DNA of 64,000 nucleotides from Oncomelania hupensis (GCA_036898135.1 CM072511.1:34054139-34118138); one strand, 5' to 3'. Numbered from the stretch's first letter, positions 12,441 to 23,477 are shown. A program made the numbers and translations. The notes: generated by a model from the sequence alone, not told the origin.

Positions 12441-13690
12441 CTTTTGAACTGAGCGTCAGTTCTATTAACTACAAACGTTTGTAAAACTGATCAAATGCGG
12501 TGGCAGTATTTTACGACAAGTTTTTTTGAGATCAATGAAAGATAGCTCTTGATATTCGTGGGCCAAACGGCAATAGGATGGTAGCATGCTAGCACCATCC
12601 TAACGCACATTTGAAATGTGGCTGATGCAACAACACGCTTTAGAAAAAATTAATATGGTTATGCGGTCACAGTTCTCTTGAATTATTGCATTGTCAAAAC
12701 TTTGTAAAAAAATAATTATGATTGCTGCACCATTGCACACAACAAATATGGTTGGTTACGCCGTCAAATCCCAAATGAAAGAAATTTTCTTGAAATATGG
12801 TTACTGCGATCATTGTCCGTGCAAAATTTATGTGTTGCTGTGATTGAATTTCCTGTGAGCAAAGCCGTTGTGTTTTTTGTTCATTTTTTCTTCTTCATAT
12901 TTTGACTGCGGCAAAGTAAATTTTCTATGGTTAATTATTTGTCCCTGGTTTGAAGTGTGAACGTACATGCCTCAAGTAGAGACCGAGACTATCAGTGTCA
13001 GTTCGTTACACACGTACACCTAATTAGCGAGAGTTCAGCTCTGCGAAAGTGGTGGCTTGGTTGGAAGCTTGCTGACCTGTCGAGAAAACTACACTGAAAG
13101 TTATCGATGGTGGCGTGACAAGAATGTGTGTTCCCCCTACCTAGGAGCGGGCTTTCTAATACGATTATATAAAATGTCGCCTCAGCTGCAAGTTCATAAT
13201 CCCGATCTTTCAGTCAACGGGTACAGACGACAGGCCCAAATAATAAACTTTACCCTGGCTTAAAGAGTAGATGAGGAAGTTTGGGGGTGGGGGGAGGGGG
13301 TGTAAGGGAGGGAGGCACGGTTGCAGATAAGACGCAGAATACGTACAAAATGTAGGCGTCTTGCGCGGCTTTTGTTCAAATCTTAACTTCAGCCGACGCC
13401 TTGAGCAGCTCTTTCAACGAGTATTGGTTTTATATATATATACTTTACTTTGGATGAGGCACGACAGCCACTTAGTTAAGTACACAGGATGAGCACAGCG
13501 TCACGTGCGTGACCATGATGAATGCCGGAGAAGACCTCCGGGGATCTCTCAAGTAGGAGGGAATAGATTGCAGGCAGCCGTGGCTGTTGGATCAGTTTTG
13601 AAATGAGGGGCTTTACTTGTTCTTAAAAGCGGATAAGCAACTTTGAAACAGTTACCTTTGAATCTTGTTCTCATGGAAGGAGAAAAAAGA

Positions 13691-13699
<9 letters not shown>
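12441..13699. other. No gene recognised
   Basis: No coding region supported. A SINE-C-like 3' piece (GACGCCTTGAGCAGCTCTTT) lies at about 13,394-13,413. A 68-codon frame at 13,057-13,263 resembles nothing known. Confidence 0.5.

Positions 13700-13746
<47 letters not shown>
13700..13746. repeat. (GA)n microsatellite
   Basis: About 23 GA units followed by a G-rich tract to about 13,790. Confidence 0.95.
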
Positions 13747-13750
<4 letters not shown>

Positions 13751-13790
13751 TGGTGGGGAGGTGGGGGAGGTGGGGGAGGAGGGAGGTAAG

Positions 13791-14260
13791 CTAAATGACT
13801 TTGCGTATTCTTTTATTTTTGATGAATGGATTTTGTAGGCTGATTCAGCGCTGTTTATATTCTCTTATTCTTCTTTCCTTCACCTTTCTCTTGTACCCTA
13901 GATAGCAGCTTGACTCATGTACGTGCGAGTGTCTAACGAAACAAGACGGGGATTCAAGATGCCAGAACCTTACAAATTGTGAGTACTAATTTTCTACCCT
14001 CTACACGTTTTACTAGCAACATTCTAAAGACATCGGCACAGATGGGGAAATGCATATACTAGCCTTTAAGATAAAGCATTAATGAAGGATGTCTTTCTTT
14101 CCACCAATTCTACACAACATGACTACCACTATTCTTTCATTGATTCCACATTATGTGCTCCAGACCTGCGTCCTATTGACCCCGTAATAGGCACGCTATG
14201 CATGCTAGCAATTAAAGGCAGGAGAGATATCTTGGTTGGTTTCTTAACGTCTTCTTCAAC

Positions 14261-14262
<2 letters not shown>
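13791..14262. other. No gene recognised
   Basis: Low-complexity flank and unique-looking sequence; no element identified. Confidence 0.4.
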
Positions 14263-14317
<55 letters not shown>

Positions 14318-14321
14318 GACG
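14263..14321. repeat. (GA)n microsatellite
   Basis: About 28 GA units, one GGGAG interruption. Confidence 0.95.
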
Positions 14322-14418
14322 GAGTTATATTTATATTGCATTTTTATAGTCAGTTCTTCTAGTTAATGAGTTTGTCGCGGATCGGTATTACAGTTATTCC
14401 GGTCCGAGGACATTATAT

Positions 14419-14643
14419 TATTGTTAGTCTGTTTGTATGTAGATTATAGTCACACGACACTTTCGCATATAGGTGACTACTGGACCGATTTATACTGACA
14501 CCAGCGGGCCAGTTGTTGGTAAAGGGGAAAATAATATGATCACACGTTGACCAATCCGGGATTCGAACCAGCGACCTTTCGGTTACTAGCAAGACGCTCT
14601 TACCAACTGAGCTACCCGGTCCCTGTGTATTGTTAGTCTGTTT
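14419..14643 (-). mobile_element. tRNA-derived SINE with 16-bp target duplication
   Basis: TATTGTTAGTCTGTTT occurs at 14,419-14,434 and again at 14,628-14,643, perfectly matched. The 193-bp body between them starts on the minus strand with a degenerate tRNA. The A box TAGCTCAGTTGGTAAGAGC and the B box GGTTCGAATCCCG are clear. The anticodon loop CTAGTAA would carry AGT (Thr), but the anticodon and acceptor stems pair poorly, so this is a retroposon head and not a working tRNA gene. The tRNA-unrelated tail is about 110 bp. Confidence 0.8.
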
Positions 14644-14815
14644 TCCTGTAAGAATATATTGGTAGCTACCGTGAGATCTAAATTTTGATTGATTGAGCTG
14701 ATCACATGACAGTTCACTAAAGTAGCCTACATTCAAGAAATCTAGTAATTCTTTTCTTGGCTCTACTAGATGTAGATTGTCCCGGACTTATCGCAGCTGT
14801 GTCTGCAGGTGTATG

Positions 14816-14816
<1 letters not shown>

Positions 14817-14885
<69 letters not shown>
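14817..14885. repeat. (TTA)n microsatellite
   Basis: About 23 TTA units. Confidence 0.95.
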
Positions 14886-15356
14886 GTTTAAAATGTTGTA
14901 TTATAGGCCTAAATGTAAACGATTATTAAACGATGATATTGTTTTGGGGTTAGGTAAGAAAATAAACTATAAAAAAATTTTGATATTGCTGTGAAGAATG
15001 AAGAGGTAATGAGACGAACATGGTAGTTCACTGCAATTGGGAATAAGTATTGAATTCTGATAATTAACTGACTGGAAATTAAAACTGCAATTGCAGTGTA
15101 AAGCATTCCTTACAGTTGTATAAATTAATTTAATTGATGCCATTGATATAATAATTATTTGTTTCAATTAGTTGTAGAATTTTGGTTTATGTTGGTGAAC
15201 TGAATTTGATATGGATGGAATTGCTTGTATTACGCCACTGATCCCGTCACAGAGGAGAGAGAGGTGTATGTAATGGTCCAAAGAAAGTTCATGTATCTAG
15301 AATAACTTTGTTGTCGTTAACTCCTTTGTCTGCAGAAGTCTTTCTGCGGGTCCTCA
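14886..15356. other. AT-rich DNA, nothing recognised
   Basis: No element or exon supported. Confidence 0.5.
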
Positions 15357-15639
15357 AAAATGGGAAGAAGGAGAAGAGAAAGGGGAAGAAGAAGACAAAG
15401 CAGAAGACGAGGACGAAGAAGAAGACGAAGCAGAAGACGTGGTGGAAGAAGAAGACGAAGAAGAAGAAGACGAGGACGAAGAAGAAGACGAAGTGGAAGA
15501 AGAAGACGAAGTGGAAGAAGAAGACGAAGTGGAAGAAGAAGACGAAGTGGAAGAAGAAGACGAAGAAGTCTAAAATCACTTAGGTGAACAGACGTTAAAT
15601 TAAAGAAACAAGAGGGAGACGAAGAAGAAGAAGAACGAT
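15357..15639. repeat. GAA/GAC-rich array with 15-18 bp higher-order units
   Basis: AGAAGAAGAC motifs with interspersed GAGGAC and GTGG. From about 15,478 to 15,565 the order becomes regular, with GACGAAGTGGAAGAAGAA repeated about every 18 bp. It borders the 3' end of the CR1/L2 element. Confidence 0.85.
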
Positions 15640-17550
15640 TCAACGATTCAACGAAGTTTATTGGCCAAATTGACATAAAACATGCACATGGAATATGTTG
15701 CGATGTGGCAGTAACATTCATAAAACATACATGCAAACACACGTTTACCAGCTAATAAAATACTGATCAAGCGTGCACACATACACACGCAAACAACAAA
15801 TAGTAAAAATAAACAAGTAGGTGCCAGTGGATTATGACGTGACGTCAGTTACCGCATTATGAATTTGACATTATAAGAAATTTAAAGCTAGAGCAGCCTC
15901 TGGAAAAAAAGAATATCTAAAACGGTTTGTTCTGGTTTTGAGGGCTCTGAAGCGCCTGCCGGACGGGAGGAGCTCGAACAGATGGCCGGCTGGGTGTGAG
16001 GGGTCAGCTGTGATGTTTCTAGCTTTACGGACCAAGCGCGTGTTGTAGATCGAGGCGACAGATGGAAGTTCGCACCCGATAACTCTGGACGCGTTTTTTA
16101 CGATGCGCTCAAGTTGCACTTTCTCCTCATCAGTGGCACCACCAAACCGGGTAGTGATGCCAAAGCAGAGGATGCTTTCGATCACTGCGCGATAGAACTG
16201 CGTCAGGACTTTTGCAGGCAACCTGAACTTCTTGAGTTGCCTCAAGAAGTGCAGGCGCTGTTGGCACTTTTTCATGATGGGGGTGGTGTTGTTTCCCCAT
16301 GACAAGTCGTTCGAAAAAACTGTGCCTAAAAATTTGAACTCTTCGACTTGTTCAACACTTTCATCGTTGATCACAAGTGGTGAAAGTGGATCTTTAATTC
16401 TCCGAAAATCGACAATCATTTCTTTTGTTTTTGAAACGTTGAGCTCGAGGTTGTTCTCTGAGCACCAGTCAACCAACCGTTCGACCTCATCCCGATAGGC
16501 GGTCTCGTCTTCTTTGCTAATCAGGCCCTCAATGGTGGTGTCATCAGAAAATTTAATGACATGAACGGATGGAACATGTGACACACAATCATTTGTGAAC
16601 AATGTAAAGAGAAGAGGGGAAAGGACACAACCCTGAGGTGCTCCAGTGTTCAAAATCCTGGATTCAGACAACATCTTGCCCACCCTGACGACCTGGGGGC
16701 GATCCAGCAAAAAGTCTAAAAGCCAATGGCACACAGAAGGATGGACATTTAAGGTTAAAAGTTTATCAAACAGCTTGTGGGGTATGATGGTATTAAAAGC
16801 GGAACTAAAATCCACAAAGAGCAGTCTAGCGTACGTACGCGCCTGCTCCAGATGCTGCAGTACGTGGTGAAGGCCCAGAGCGACTGCGTCCTCCACTGAC
16901 CTCTTTGCACTATAGGCGAATTGGAGTGGATCACGTAGGTGACCCGTGCATGCCTTCAGGTAGGTGAGGACGAGTCGCTCAAAGACCTTCATCACAACTG
17001 AGGTCAAGGCCACAGGCCTGTAATCATTCAGTTGGGACACCTTGGGCTTCTTGGGGATGGGTACAACAACTGAGGACTTGAAACATCGGGGGACAGTATG
17101 TTGTTGAAGGGAAATGTTAAAAATGTCTGTAAAGACGGGGGCCAGCTGGTCAGCGCAAGTGCGCAGGGCAGAGGTGGAGACTCCATCTGGACCTGGCGCC
17201 TTCCTCGTGTTCTGCTTATGGAACAGACGCCTCACCTCAGTTTCCTGAATGGTGAAAGGCGGGGTTAGAAGCGAGGGGTCGACAGGCAGAGGGGGGCGGA
17301 AGCCGGGGGTGGGATTCTTATCATCAACCCTGCAGTAGAACTCATTAAGTTCATCCGGCAGGCTAGGGTCAACATCACTGGACATAGAGGGCTTAGATTT
17401 ATAGTGCGTGACGCGCTGAAGGCCCTGCCAGACTTCGCGCGTGTTATTGGAGGCAAACTGCTCTTCCAACTTATTCCTGTACTGCGCTTTCGCTCTACAG
17501 ATCTCGCGGCGCACGTCTGACTTGGCTTTTTTGTAGGCATTTACATCCCC
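15640..17550 (-). mobile_element. CR1/L2-type LINE inserted in a CTT tract
   Basis: 5'-truncated non-LTR element on the minus strand. Its 3' end, read on that strand, is AATAAACTTCGTTGAATCG with a second GTTGAATC octamer. Short 3' octamer repeats are usual for the CR1/L2 group. Both flanks are CTT/GAA microsatellite, so the target duplication cannot be read unambiguously but fits about 12 bp of TTC repeat. The coding frame inside is intact to its stop, which suggests a fairly recent insertion. Confidence 0.8.
15871..17550 (-). CDS. CR1/L2-type reverse transcriptase, 5'-truncated but open
   Basis: 559 codons are open from GDVNAYKK at 17,550 to the stop at 15,871; the frame runs a further 52 codons into flanking microsatellite, which is not element sequence. 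Motifs in order: RKAPGPDGVS, VVVPIPKK, NDYRPVALTS, FVDFSSAFNTI (catalytic Asp), GAPQGCVLSPLLF, KFSDDTTIEG (the catalytic Asp pair, with FSDD instead of FADD) and FKFLGTVFSNDLSW. The C-terminal LLPSGRRFRALKTRTNRFR and SFFPEAALALN are typical of the L2/CR1 group. The upstream endonuclease is lost, so it could not mobilise itself. It is the longest uninterrupted recognisable coding region in the window. Confidence 0.9.
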   Translation of the reverse strand, partial: GDVNAYKKAKSDVRREICRAKAQYRNKLEEQFASNNTREVWQGLQRVTHYKSKPSMSSDVDPSLPDELNEFYCRVDDKNPTPGFRPPLPVDPSLLTPPFTIQETEVRRLFHKQNTRKAPGPDGVSTSALRTCADQLAPVFTDIFNISLQQHTVPRCFKSSVVVPIPKKPKVSQLNDYRPVALTSVVMKVFERLVLTYLKACTGHLRDPLQFAYSAKRSVEDAVALGLHHVLQHLEQARTYARLLFVDFSSAFNTIIPHKLFDKLLTLNVHPSVCHWLLDFLLDRPQVVRVGKMLSESRILNTGAPQGCVLSPLLFTLFTNDCVSHVPSVHVIKFSDDTTIEGLISKEDETAYRDEVERLVDWCSENNLELNVSKTKEMIVDFRRIKDPLSPLVINDESVEQVEEFKFLGTVFSNDLSWGNNTTPIMKKCQQRLHFLRQLKKFRLPAKVLTQFYRAVIESILCFGITTRFGGATDEEKVQLERIVKNASRVIGCELPSVASIYNTRLVRKARNITADPSHPAGHLFELLPSGRRFRALKTRTNRFRYSFFPEAALALNFL

Positions 17551-17816
17551 TGAAGAAGAAGAAGAAGAAGTAGAATAAAGAAGAAGAGGAGGAGGAAGAA
17601 GAAGAATAAAGAAGAGGAGGAAGAAGAGGAGGAAGAGGAAAAAGTGGATGAAAATAGAGTAGGAGGAAGAAGAAGACAAAGAAGGAGACAGAGAAGAGAA
17701 GAACAAGGAAGAGAGAAGGATACGGCAACAAGGAGGAGGAGGAAGAGAGAAGAAGACAGGGGGAGGGAGAGAAGGAGACGGAGAAGGGGAGGGAGATTAA
17801 GGAGGCAGAGGAGGAA
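17551..17816. repeat. GAA/GAG-rich array
   Basis: Imperfect GAAGAAGAG repeats flanking the truncated 5' side of the CR1/L2 element. Together with 15,357-15,639 it represents the target tract. Confidence 0.85.
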
Positions 17817-18835
17817 GACGACCTAGACGCATAAGAAAATAAAGAACGAGGCATCGCCGTATCAGACATGCAATAAGAGATCGAATGGGAACGTAACTGC
17901 GGTGTGACTGACTATACATGCTTTTCTTTCCTCTGCCGACGGTGAGAACGGGTGTATTATTATTTTGTGAATTACATATATATATATTTCTTTCAACGGA
18001 TTTATTTTGCGACACCTGATGTGAGTAGAGGCAATTGTATTTATTTCATTTGATTCTTGCAAAGTTTTGTATTTGTCCTTCAATGTATTGATTTATGTTA
18101 ATTGCTTAATAAAGAGTGTGACGATTAGTTCAGTGTTATGAGTTAAGTAGTGGTCGCATTTGGTTTACGTTTTACGGCTTATGCATTGGGTTCTGAGATT
18201 TTTCACTGACCAGAATTTTGACGGGTGGCCACACCTTATGAGTTTAGTGGCCACATTTGGCTTACGTTTTACAGCTTATGGATGGGGTCGGAGGTAGTGG
18301 CGCCATGTTTATCATTGCCCGGTTCGAATTTATAAACGTTTGTAGCTGTGGAATTTTACGACAACAAGGCATTTCTTCATGATGATGAAATGTAAAATTT
18401 CACGATTTGACTATAATATGAGAATATGAAACAACTTTAAAAAGATCGACAGGCAAAAAATTAATTCAACTGCCTGAGCTCGCCAAGTCGAGTTTGTTGC
18501 GTGTAATCATGCGTGTGGCAGGAGTTTAGATTGACCTCTAAACTCGTGACATCACACTTTCGCTTCTGATTGGTTCTCGTAAGCCCGGCTTATTTAGTTT
18601 TGGAAAAGAAATTAAACATGCGCTATTCTTGTAAAATTTTACGTTAGCCAGTACGCAAGGAAATACATAAGGAATTCATAAGTGTAACACAAGTGTGGCC
18701 GGATGCGGAACACAAGTGTGGCCGAGCCTTTAGAAAAGTTGAGAGACGGGAGAACACGCCGATTCACGCATACACTTCTTTAAATACCCCTTTTAGTTAC
18801 AGATTTCATTATTTCTGACAGGTACCGTTTTAATT
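17817..18835. other. No gene recognised; diverged direct repeats
   Basis: GTGGTCGCATTTGGTTTACG (about 18,150) and GTGGCCACATTTGGCTTACG (about 18,246) start two similar blocks of about 45 bp. AACACAAGTGTGGCCG occurs twice at about 18,685-18,725. No coding region is supported. Confidence 0.45.
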
Positions 18836-18930
18836 TCTATCCTGTTCCGTAACTCGAAGGTCGTTGGGGCACCACAGATGATCGTTGAACCAACGTACTA
18901 CATCTTTCTCTGTCCTCAGCAACCCCTTTT
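18836..18930 (-). repeat. RTE-a LINE 3' terminus, 90 bp
   Basis: TCTATCCTGTTCCGTAACTC through CTTTCTCTGTCCTCAGCAACC is the complement of the last 90 bp of RTE-a, with a shortened tail. Confidence 0.8.
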
Positions 18931-18939
18931 GGCGTCTCT

Positions 18940-19660
18940 CGTAAAATATTTGCTCGCGACACCAAAATTTACCGATCCCTCTCACCAGGCAATAGATCGT
19001 TGAGAGAAGCCGTTTAGGCTGTTGAAGACACCTATTCCGATGTGAGGAAATGGATGTTGACAAATCGGCTAAAGCTGAATGCCGAAATGACAAAGGCCAT
19101 CCTCTGCGGTTTCAAGTCTTCTCATAGCAAGGTACCTCTGGATCCCGTCCAGATTGGAGGGGCCACAGTCTATCTTTCTGATTGAGTCAGAAAACTAGGA
19201 CTGTACATTGACAGTCATCTCACCATGTCCTCTCAAATCAGTTCTGTTGTGCGCTCTTGTCATTTCTTCTTTCGAACACTTGAACAACTCCGCCCAATGC
19301 TCTACGCCCAAACTGGGAACTCAGTTGCTGTTTCTTGTTGTCTCAAGATTAGACTACTGCAACAGTTGTCTCTGGGGTACATCAAAGTCCGAGCTTCAAA
19401 GACTGCGGCGAGTTCAGAATACTGCAGCTAGGATTGTTGTACGGAAGAGAAAGACTGATCACATTACTCTTGTCATGAGTGACCTTCATTGGCTCCCGGT
19501 GGAAAGAGGCATTGAGCACAAAACCTTTAGTCTCACCTAAAATTGCATCAACGATGCTGCACCAGTGTACCTCAAGCATCATGGTGGCTGTTCTGTTTTC
19601 TTTTCTCTGCAAGCGCATTGAGCATGTTATAATGGAAAATCGGCGCTCTACAAGACTACA
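18940..19660 (+). pseudogene. L2-like LINE reverse transcriptase C-terminal remnant
   Basis: Plus-strand pieces read NRLKLNAEMTKAILCGFKSS, then a broken strand region, then SRLDYCNSCLWGTSKSELQR with VQNTAARIV and LHWLPVERGI. The LDYCNSLL...VQNAAAR...LHWLPV series is the well-known C-terminal region of L2/CR1-type reverse transcriptases. Several frameshifts and stops occur. It differs from the element at 15.6-17.5 kb, so it is another family. Confidence 0.75.
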
Positions 19661-19685
19661 TCATCATCATCATCATCATCATCAG

Positions 19686-19738
<53 letters not shown>
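19661..19738. repeat. (CAT)n microsatellite
   Basis: About 26 CAT units with one CAG interruption, directly before the RTE-b fragment. Confidence 0.95.
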
Positions 19739-19741
19739 GAA

Positions 19742-20125
19742 TTGGAAATAACGCATCCGGACTGCTGCATAATTATGTCCTGGCATGAATGCAAGACGAA
19801 TGACCACGTCAAAAACCTGGTCACGTTACTTGAAGACCCTCAACAACTACTCCTTGACATTGTGAAGAGGAGGAAACTGGCGTGGTTTGGCAATGTCACG
19901 CGGCATGACACCCTTGGAAAAACTATGCCGCAAGCAACAGTGGAAGGAGGCAGGCGCAGAGGACGACAAAGAGCGGGACAGATTATGACAAAACATGAAC
20001 GCCGCTAGACATGCCGCGTCTCCTGATAACAGCGGCAGACAGATCGAAGAATCGACAACTCTCTTCGTCGGCATGTCTTCCCAACGGTCTGTCCGGCTGC
20101 GGGACAGAACTGAACTGAACCGCTA
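19742..20125 (+). pseudogene. RTE-b LINE 3' fragment
   Basis: Encodes ECKTNDHVKNLVTLLEDPQQ, KRRKLAWFGNVTRHDTLGK and VEGGRRRGRQRAGQIM, the typical C-terminus of an RTE-related reverse transcriptase (finger-like WFGHVTRHD, then an arginine-rich block). It then loses frame and ends in AACTGAACTGAACC, which looks like the family's short tandem 3' tail. The 5' part is missing. Confidence 0.75.
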
Positions 20126-20733
20126 GTCTGCTTAATAGGACTGGACGGTTTTACCGATACGTAACCGTATTCAGGTTTGGAAACGCGACGGTACGGTATA
20201 CCGGTGCGGGTGTCCAAAGTCAGTTTACTGGAAAATCTCGACAACACAGAACGCGACAGTGGGCGGCATCTTGTCCGCCCAGAGAGCGAACCTAAAGCCC
20301 CAAACACGTGGATAGGCAGCTGTTCTTGAAGAAGATCTTATAAGAACAACCGCTTATCCACGTGTTTGAGCATGGTACCATTTGCCAATCCTTCTGAACT
20401 CTTAAAGTTCTTAAAGACCTTTGCCGTTGAATGGTTTTGTTTTATTTTGATTTTGTGATTTAAAGTTTGCTGATGTTCTAAACAGTGATTTATCATAATT
20501 TGTTTTGAAGGCGTTCAACCAATAATAAAGCTTCAATTTCTATGGAAATGTGGTTCTTTGAAAGTGTTTTGAAGTGTATGACAATCTTTCTTTTGCGTCG
20601 GTCACTACTGTCAGTACCATGTCCCATTTGATTGTAACACTTAAAATCGCGGTATACCGGTACGAAATACCGATACCACCTAAAAATACCGCGGTAATAC
20701 CAGTACGACTTTGACCCACGGTACCCAGCTCTC
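20126..20733. repeat. CGGTATACCG-rich block with hairpin
   Basis: GACGGTACGGTATACCGG near 20,190 and CGCGGTATACCGGTACG near 20,650 give the block palindromic ACCGG/GGTATACC clusters at both ends. A hairpin at 20,303-20,368 has 27-bp arms (CAAACACGTGGATA and complement, 23 of 27 paired). It could be a decayed DNA transposon; clear terminal inverted repeats and a target duplication were not found. Confidence 0.4.
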
Positions 20734-21040
20734 CTGCTTCTTGCTTTCATGTTGCCACAATCAAAATGGCAAGCACGTTTCTTTGTTGATTGCAGTTTAG
20801 ATGTACATGTGCAAAACATGCCCGCTATTTTCACCATAATGTGCACGCTCTGCTTGATGAACATTAAGTCAAAGTGAGACCTTATTTGACACCACTACTG
20901 ATTATCTTACACTGGGAAAGCGTACCAGGTTTCTTGCTTTCGTATTGCCGTAACCAGTCAATAAAACATGCCATGCACGCCTCCTTCATTGGTTTGCGCT
21001 TATTTACACCACAGTATGCACGCTATGCTAGCGAGTAAAG
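20734..21040. repeat. Diverged tandem duplication, about 195 bp period
   Basis: TTCTTGCTTTCATGTTGCC (about 20,738) and TTCTTGCTTTCGTATTGCC (about 20,933) start two blocks that both end near GTGCACGCTCTGCT / ATGCACGCTATGCT. Confidence 0.5.
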
Positions 21041-21137
21041 ACGTGATAGAGCTCGACACAAATGGGAGAATAATCGAATCAGGAACGTGTGCTTCTTGCT
21101 TTTCACCTGAACCCCCTTCGTTCTAAAGGTCGCATTG

Positions 21138-21312
21138 CAATAGGCATTATCCCTAAATAAACCGAAAGTAGGTTGCTTCCCCTGAAATGCGGTTACACAA
21201 TACATGTTGACAGCATAAACCGAAAGTAGGTCAATGAGGTCAATGAGAGTTGCTTCCCCTGAAAAGCGGTCAAAATACATGTTGACAGCTATTTAGGAAG
21301 TACTCCTATTTA
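21138..21312 (-). repeat. Family D repeat, copy 1
   Basis: Complementary to 35,111-35,278 over about 170 bp. Inside are two diverged copies of a block containing CTACTTTCGGTTTATG and GTTGCTTCCCCTGAAA. The class is unknown. Confidence 0.65.
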
Positions 21313-22885
21313 CTGTTGACCAAATCAGAAAAGGTCTCGTCAAGTTTTGGCATATCAAATTATGTTTCATTTTCGTGTGTGTTCACTAAATTATATCAGC
21401 GCCAACCATGCTTTTGCCTCGCAAAGTTTTTTTAATTCCTGGTTGCCAAGCTCGAATCAGCCCTATGCAGGTTCTGGTCCGTCACACTTTTTTTTTCTGT
21501 CTTACCAAAATAACATCCATGTTTCGGATTCACACGCTGCTTAGCTTAGACTATCCTAGCCTCTTGTCTCTGCCGCTGTCAGCTTTAACAGAAAGACGTA
21601 GTGATTCCGCGCGCGCACCACTAGCCCTTGCTGCAAAACCGCTTTATGCCGCCCATGCTGCGCTTCCTGGATTCTTCCGCAACATAGTTGGTAATATTAT
21701 TTAGAAACAAGGAGTAGTTTTACAACTGTCCTTTTGGCATTTTACTGCCTATTCTAGACCGTTCTTCGTAATTCTCAGTAGCCATTAAGGTTATAAAAAG
21801 CGACTAAATCGGAATTGCAGCTAAACCTCAAATCCTATAACCAGCTGCAGGGATTTCTGGAGCGGAATCAGCAGGTCTCAGGTGACCCTGTGCACTTTTA
21901 GGCATTCACTAGGGACTGATTAGTCTTAGCTTCTTTTCTTCTTTGCTCGCAACAAGTTCACCACCACAAAAGAGGAAATTAGAGGCCAATGAACTACTGT
22001 TAAACCATTAGCAGTACTTTTTTTTCTTCTGAGCGGCGGATTACATGTTTGGATTGCTTGCTATCAATCAACATTCCATCAAAGGGCCTTCAGTTATTAT
22101 GAAATAATGTTAGCGTTCATAGAATAAAGGTAATGTATCAAAGAAAACTTCAACAGCTATAGTATTAGATAAAAGACGTATTTAGTGTTTTAAATCTGAA
22201 CCTTCTCTTCCTTGGACGAAACCTACTTACATTAGCAGGTAAATGTGTAAACAGCTAGGCTTTATTATATTATAATTTATATGTTTGCTTGGTGACCTGT
22301 TTTTCTTTGTTATCTATCGTGCTGAAGCTATGATGCGTCATAAAAAATGTCTGTTTATGATGCCATGGCTGTGCAAATTGGTTTATACACATATAACATT
22401 TTTCTTAGCGGTAATAGTGATTTAAATCTACAACATTGGTGCACGCACAAAGCACAGGCGCGCTCACTAACACATGCGGGCATGCGCGCAAAATAGACCC
22501 ACATGCGCACGGCGTGTGTTGAGAATAATCTGAGTCGCACTCGATATTATAAAAAAAAAACACGAGTCAACATTTAAATTCGGATGTACATCCCCCCCCC
22601 CCCCCTCAAAATTAATTGCTATCGCCCAACGGAGACGCATCCCAAAATCGGTTCGGCCAATGTTGAGATAGAGGAGCGCAAAAGGTATTTAGAGACTCAT
22701 GAAGCACAGCGAGATTGACCTTTGAGAATGTGCAAATATGAATGAGTTACCTATTTTGATACCACTTGGGGTCATGAGCAATCTTGCCACTGTAGATTGT
22801 TCAAACCTATAAAGGGAACAGTGAAAGCCACAGTTGAAAACCTGTCTTTCCTTTATAGGCAAGACAGATTCACTGCGGCAACAGT
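21313..22885. other. No gene recognised
   Basis: 1.6 kb without an element or exon I can support. A poly-C tract lies at about 22,592-22,605. A 98-codon frame at 21,408-21,704 has no recognisable domain. Confidence 0.45.
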
Positions 22886-23464
22886 ACCCCCGTTGGAGTG
22901 CCGGGGGTTTTCAGTATAAATAGTATCCCCACTTTATGGAAATTTAGTGCTTTAAATTCCCACTGTCGCTGTCTTCCTCATTTACTCTTTCCTATTCCTG
23001 CTCTGTCCTTCACTCTGCTATACTATCTTCTTCTTCGCTAGATCAATGACCTACCTTTTTTCTTGAAAACTCTTCATGGACAAGACTCCTTGTTTGTGTA
23101 TGAGGTCTGTTGGATCCGCTTGGGAGTGTTGGACGCTTTCTGCCGGGTGGTCACTCGGGCTTCCTATGATTGTACTATTTAGCACTATAGGCATTTTATA
23201 TGTATGTGTTTGGTTAATGATTTATAATGATGTTTGTATTCTATTTTGTTTTTGTAACCGGGGTTTTCGCGTAGTTGAGGTCAACCCTCAGCCGTCCCCC
23301 GCGTGGGATGTCTTTATTGTAAAGTGACTGGCCGGTGGAGGGCATTCAATTTTCCCACTGGGGTTGTTTCAGCAGATCTTTTATGCGGATCGGGGGTTGT
23401 CCGGTCCTGATTTGGCTCGGAAGAGTCCGCTGGACCTAAAGCAACAATAAATCAATCAATCAAA
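22886..23464 (+). mobile_element. Family A short retroposon, full-length
   Basis: Starts ACCCCCGTTGGAGTGCCGGG, has CAGTATAAATAGTATCCCC at about 22,912-22,930, and ends TCCGCTGGACCTAAAGCAA plus an AATC tail. The head resembles the 5' UTR of the I-type LINE at 24,985, and the 3' end resembles that LINE's end at 35,030-35,070. An 83-codon frame (23,076-23,327) is similar to frames in other copies. It is probably a non-autonomous retroposon copied by the LINE. Confidence 0.75.
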
Positions 23465-23477
23465 AACCTATTTTGAT

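Noticed and set aside
14520..14627. Functional tRNA-Thr gene
   Set aside because: Anticodon and acceptor stems do not pair properly and the sequence is bracketed by a target duplication, so it is a SINE head.
20126..20733. hAT element with CGGTATACCG ends
   Set aside because: Palindromic clusters are present but no clear terminal inverted repeat pair or 8-bp duplication could be found; kept only as a repeat block.
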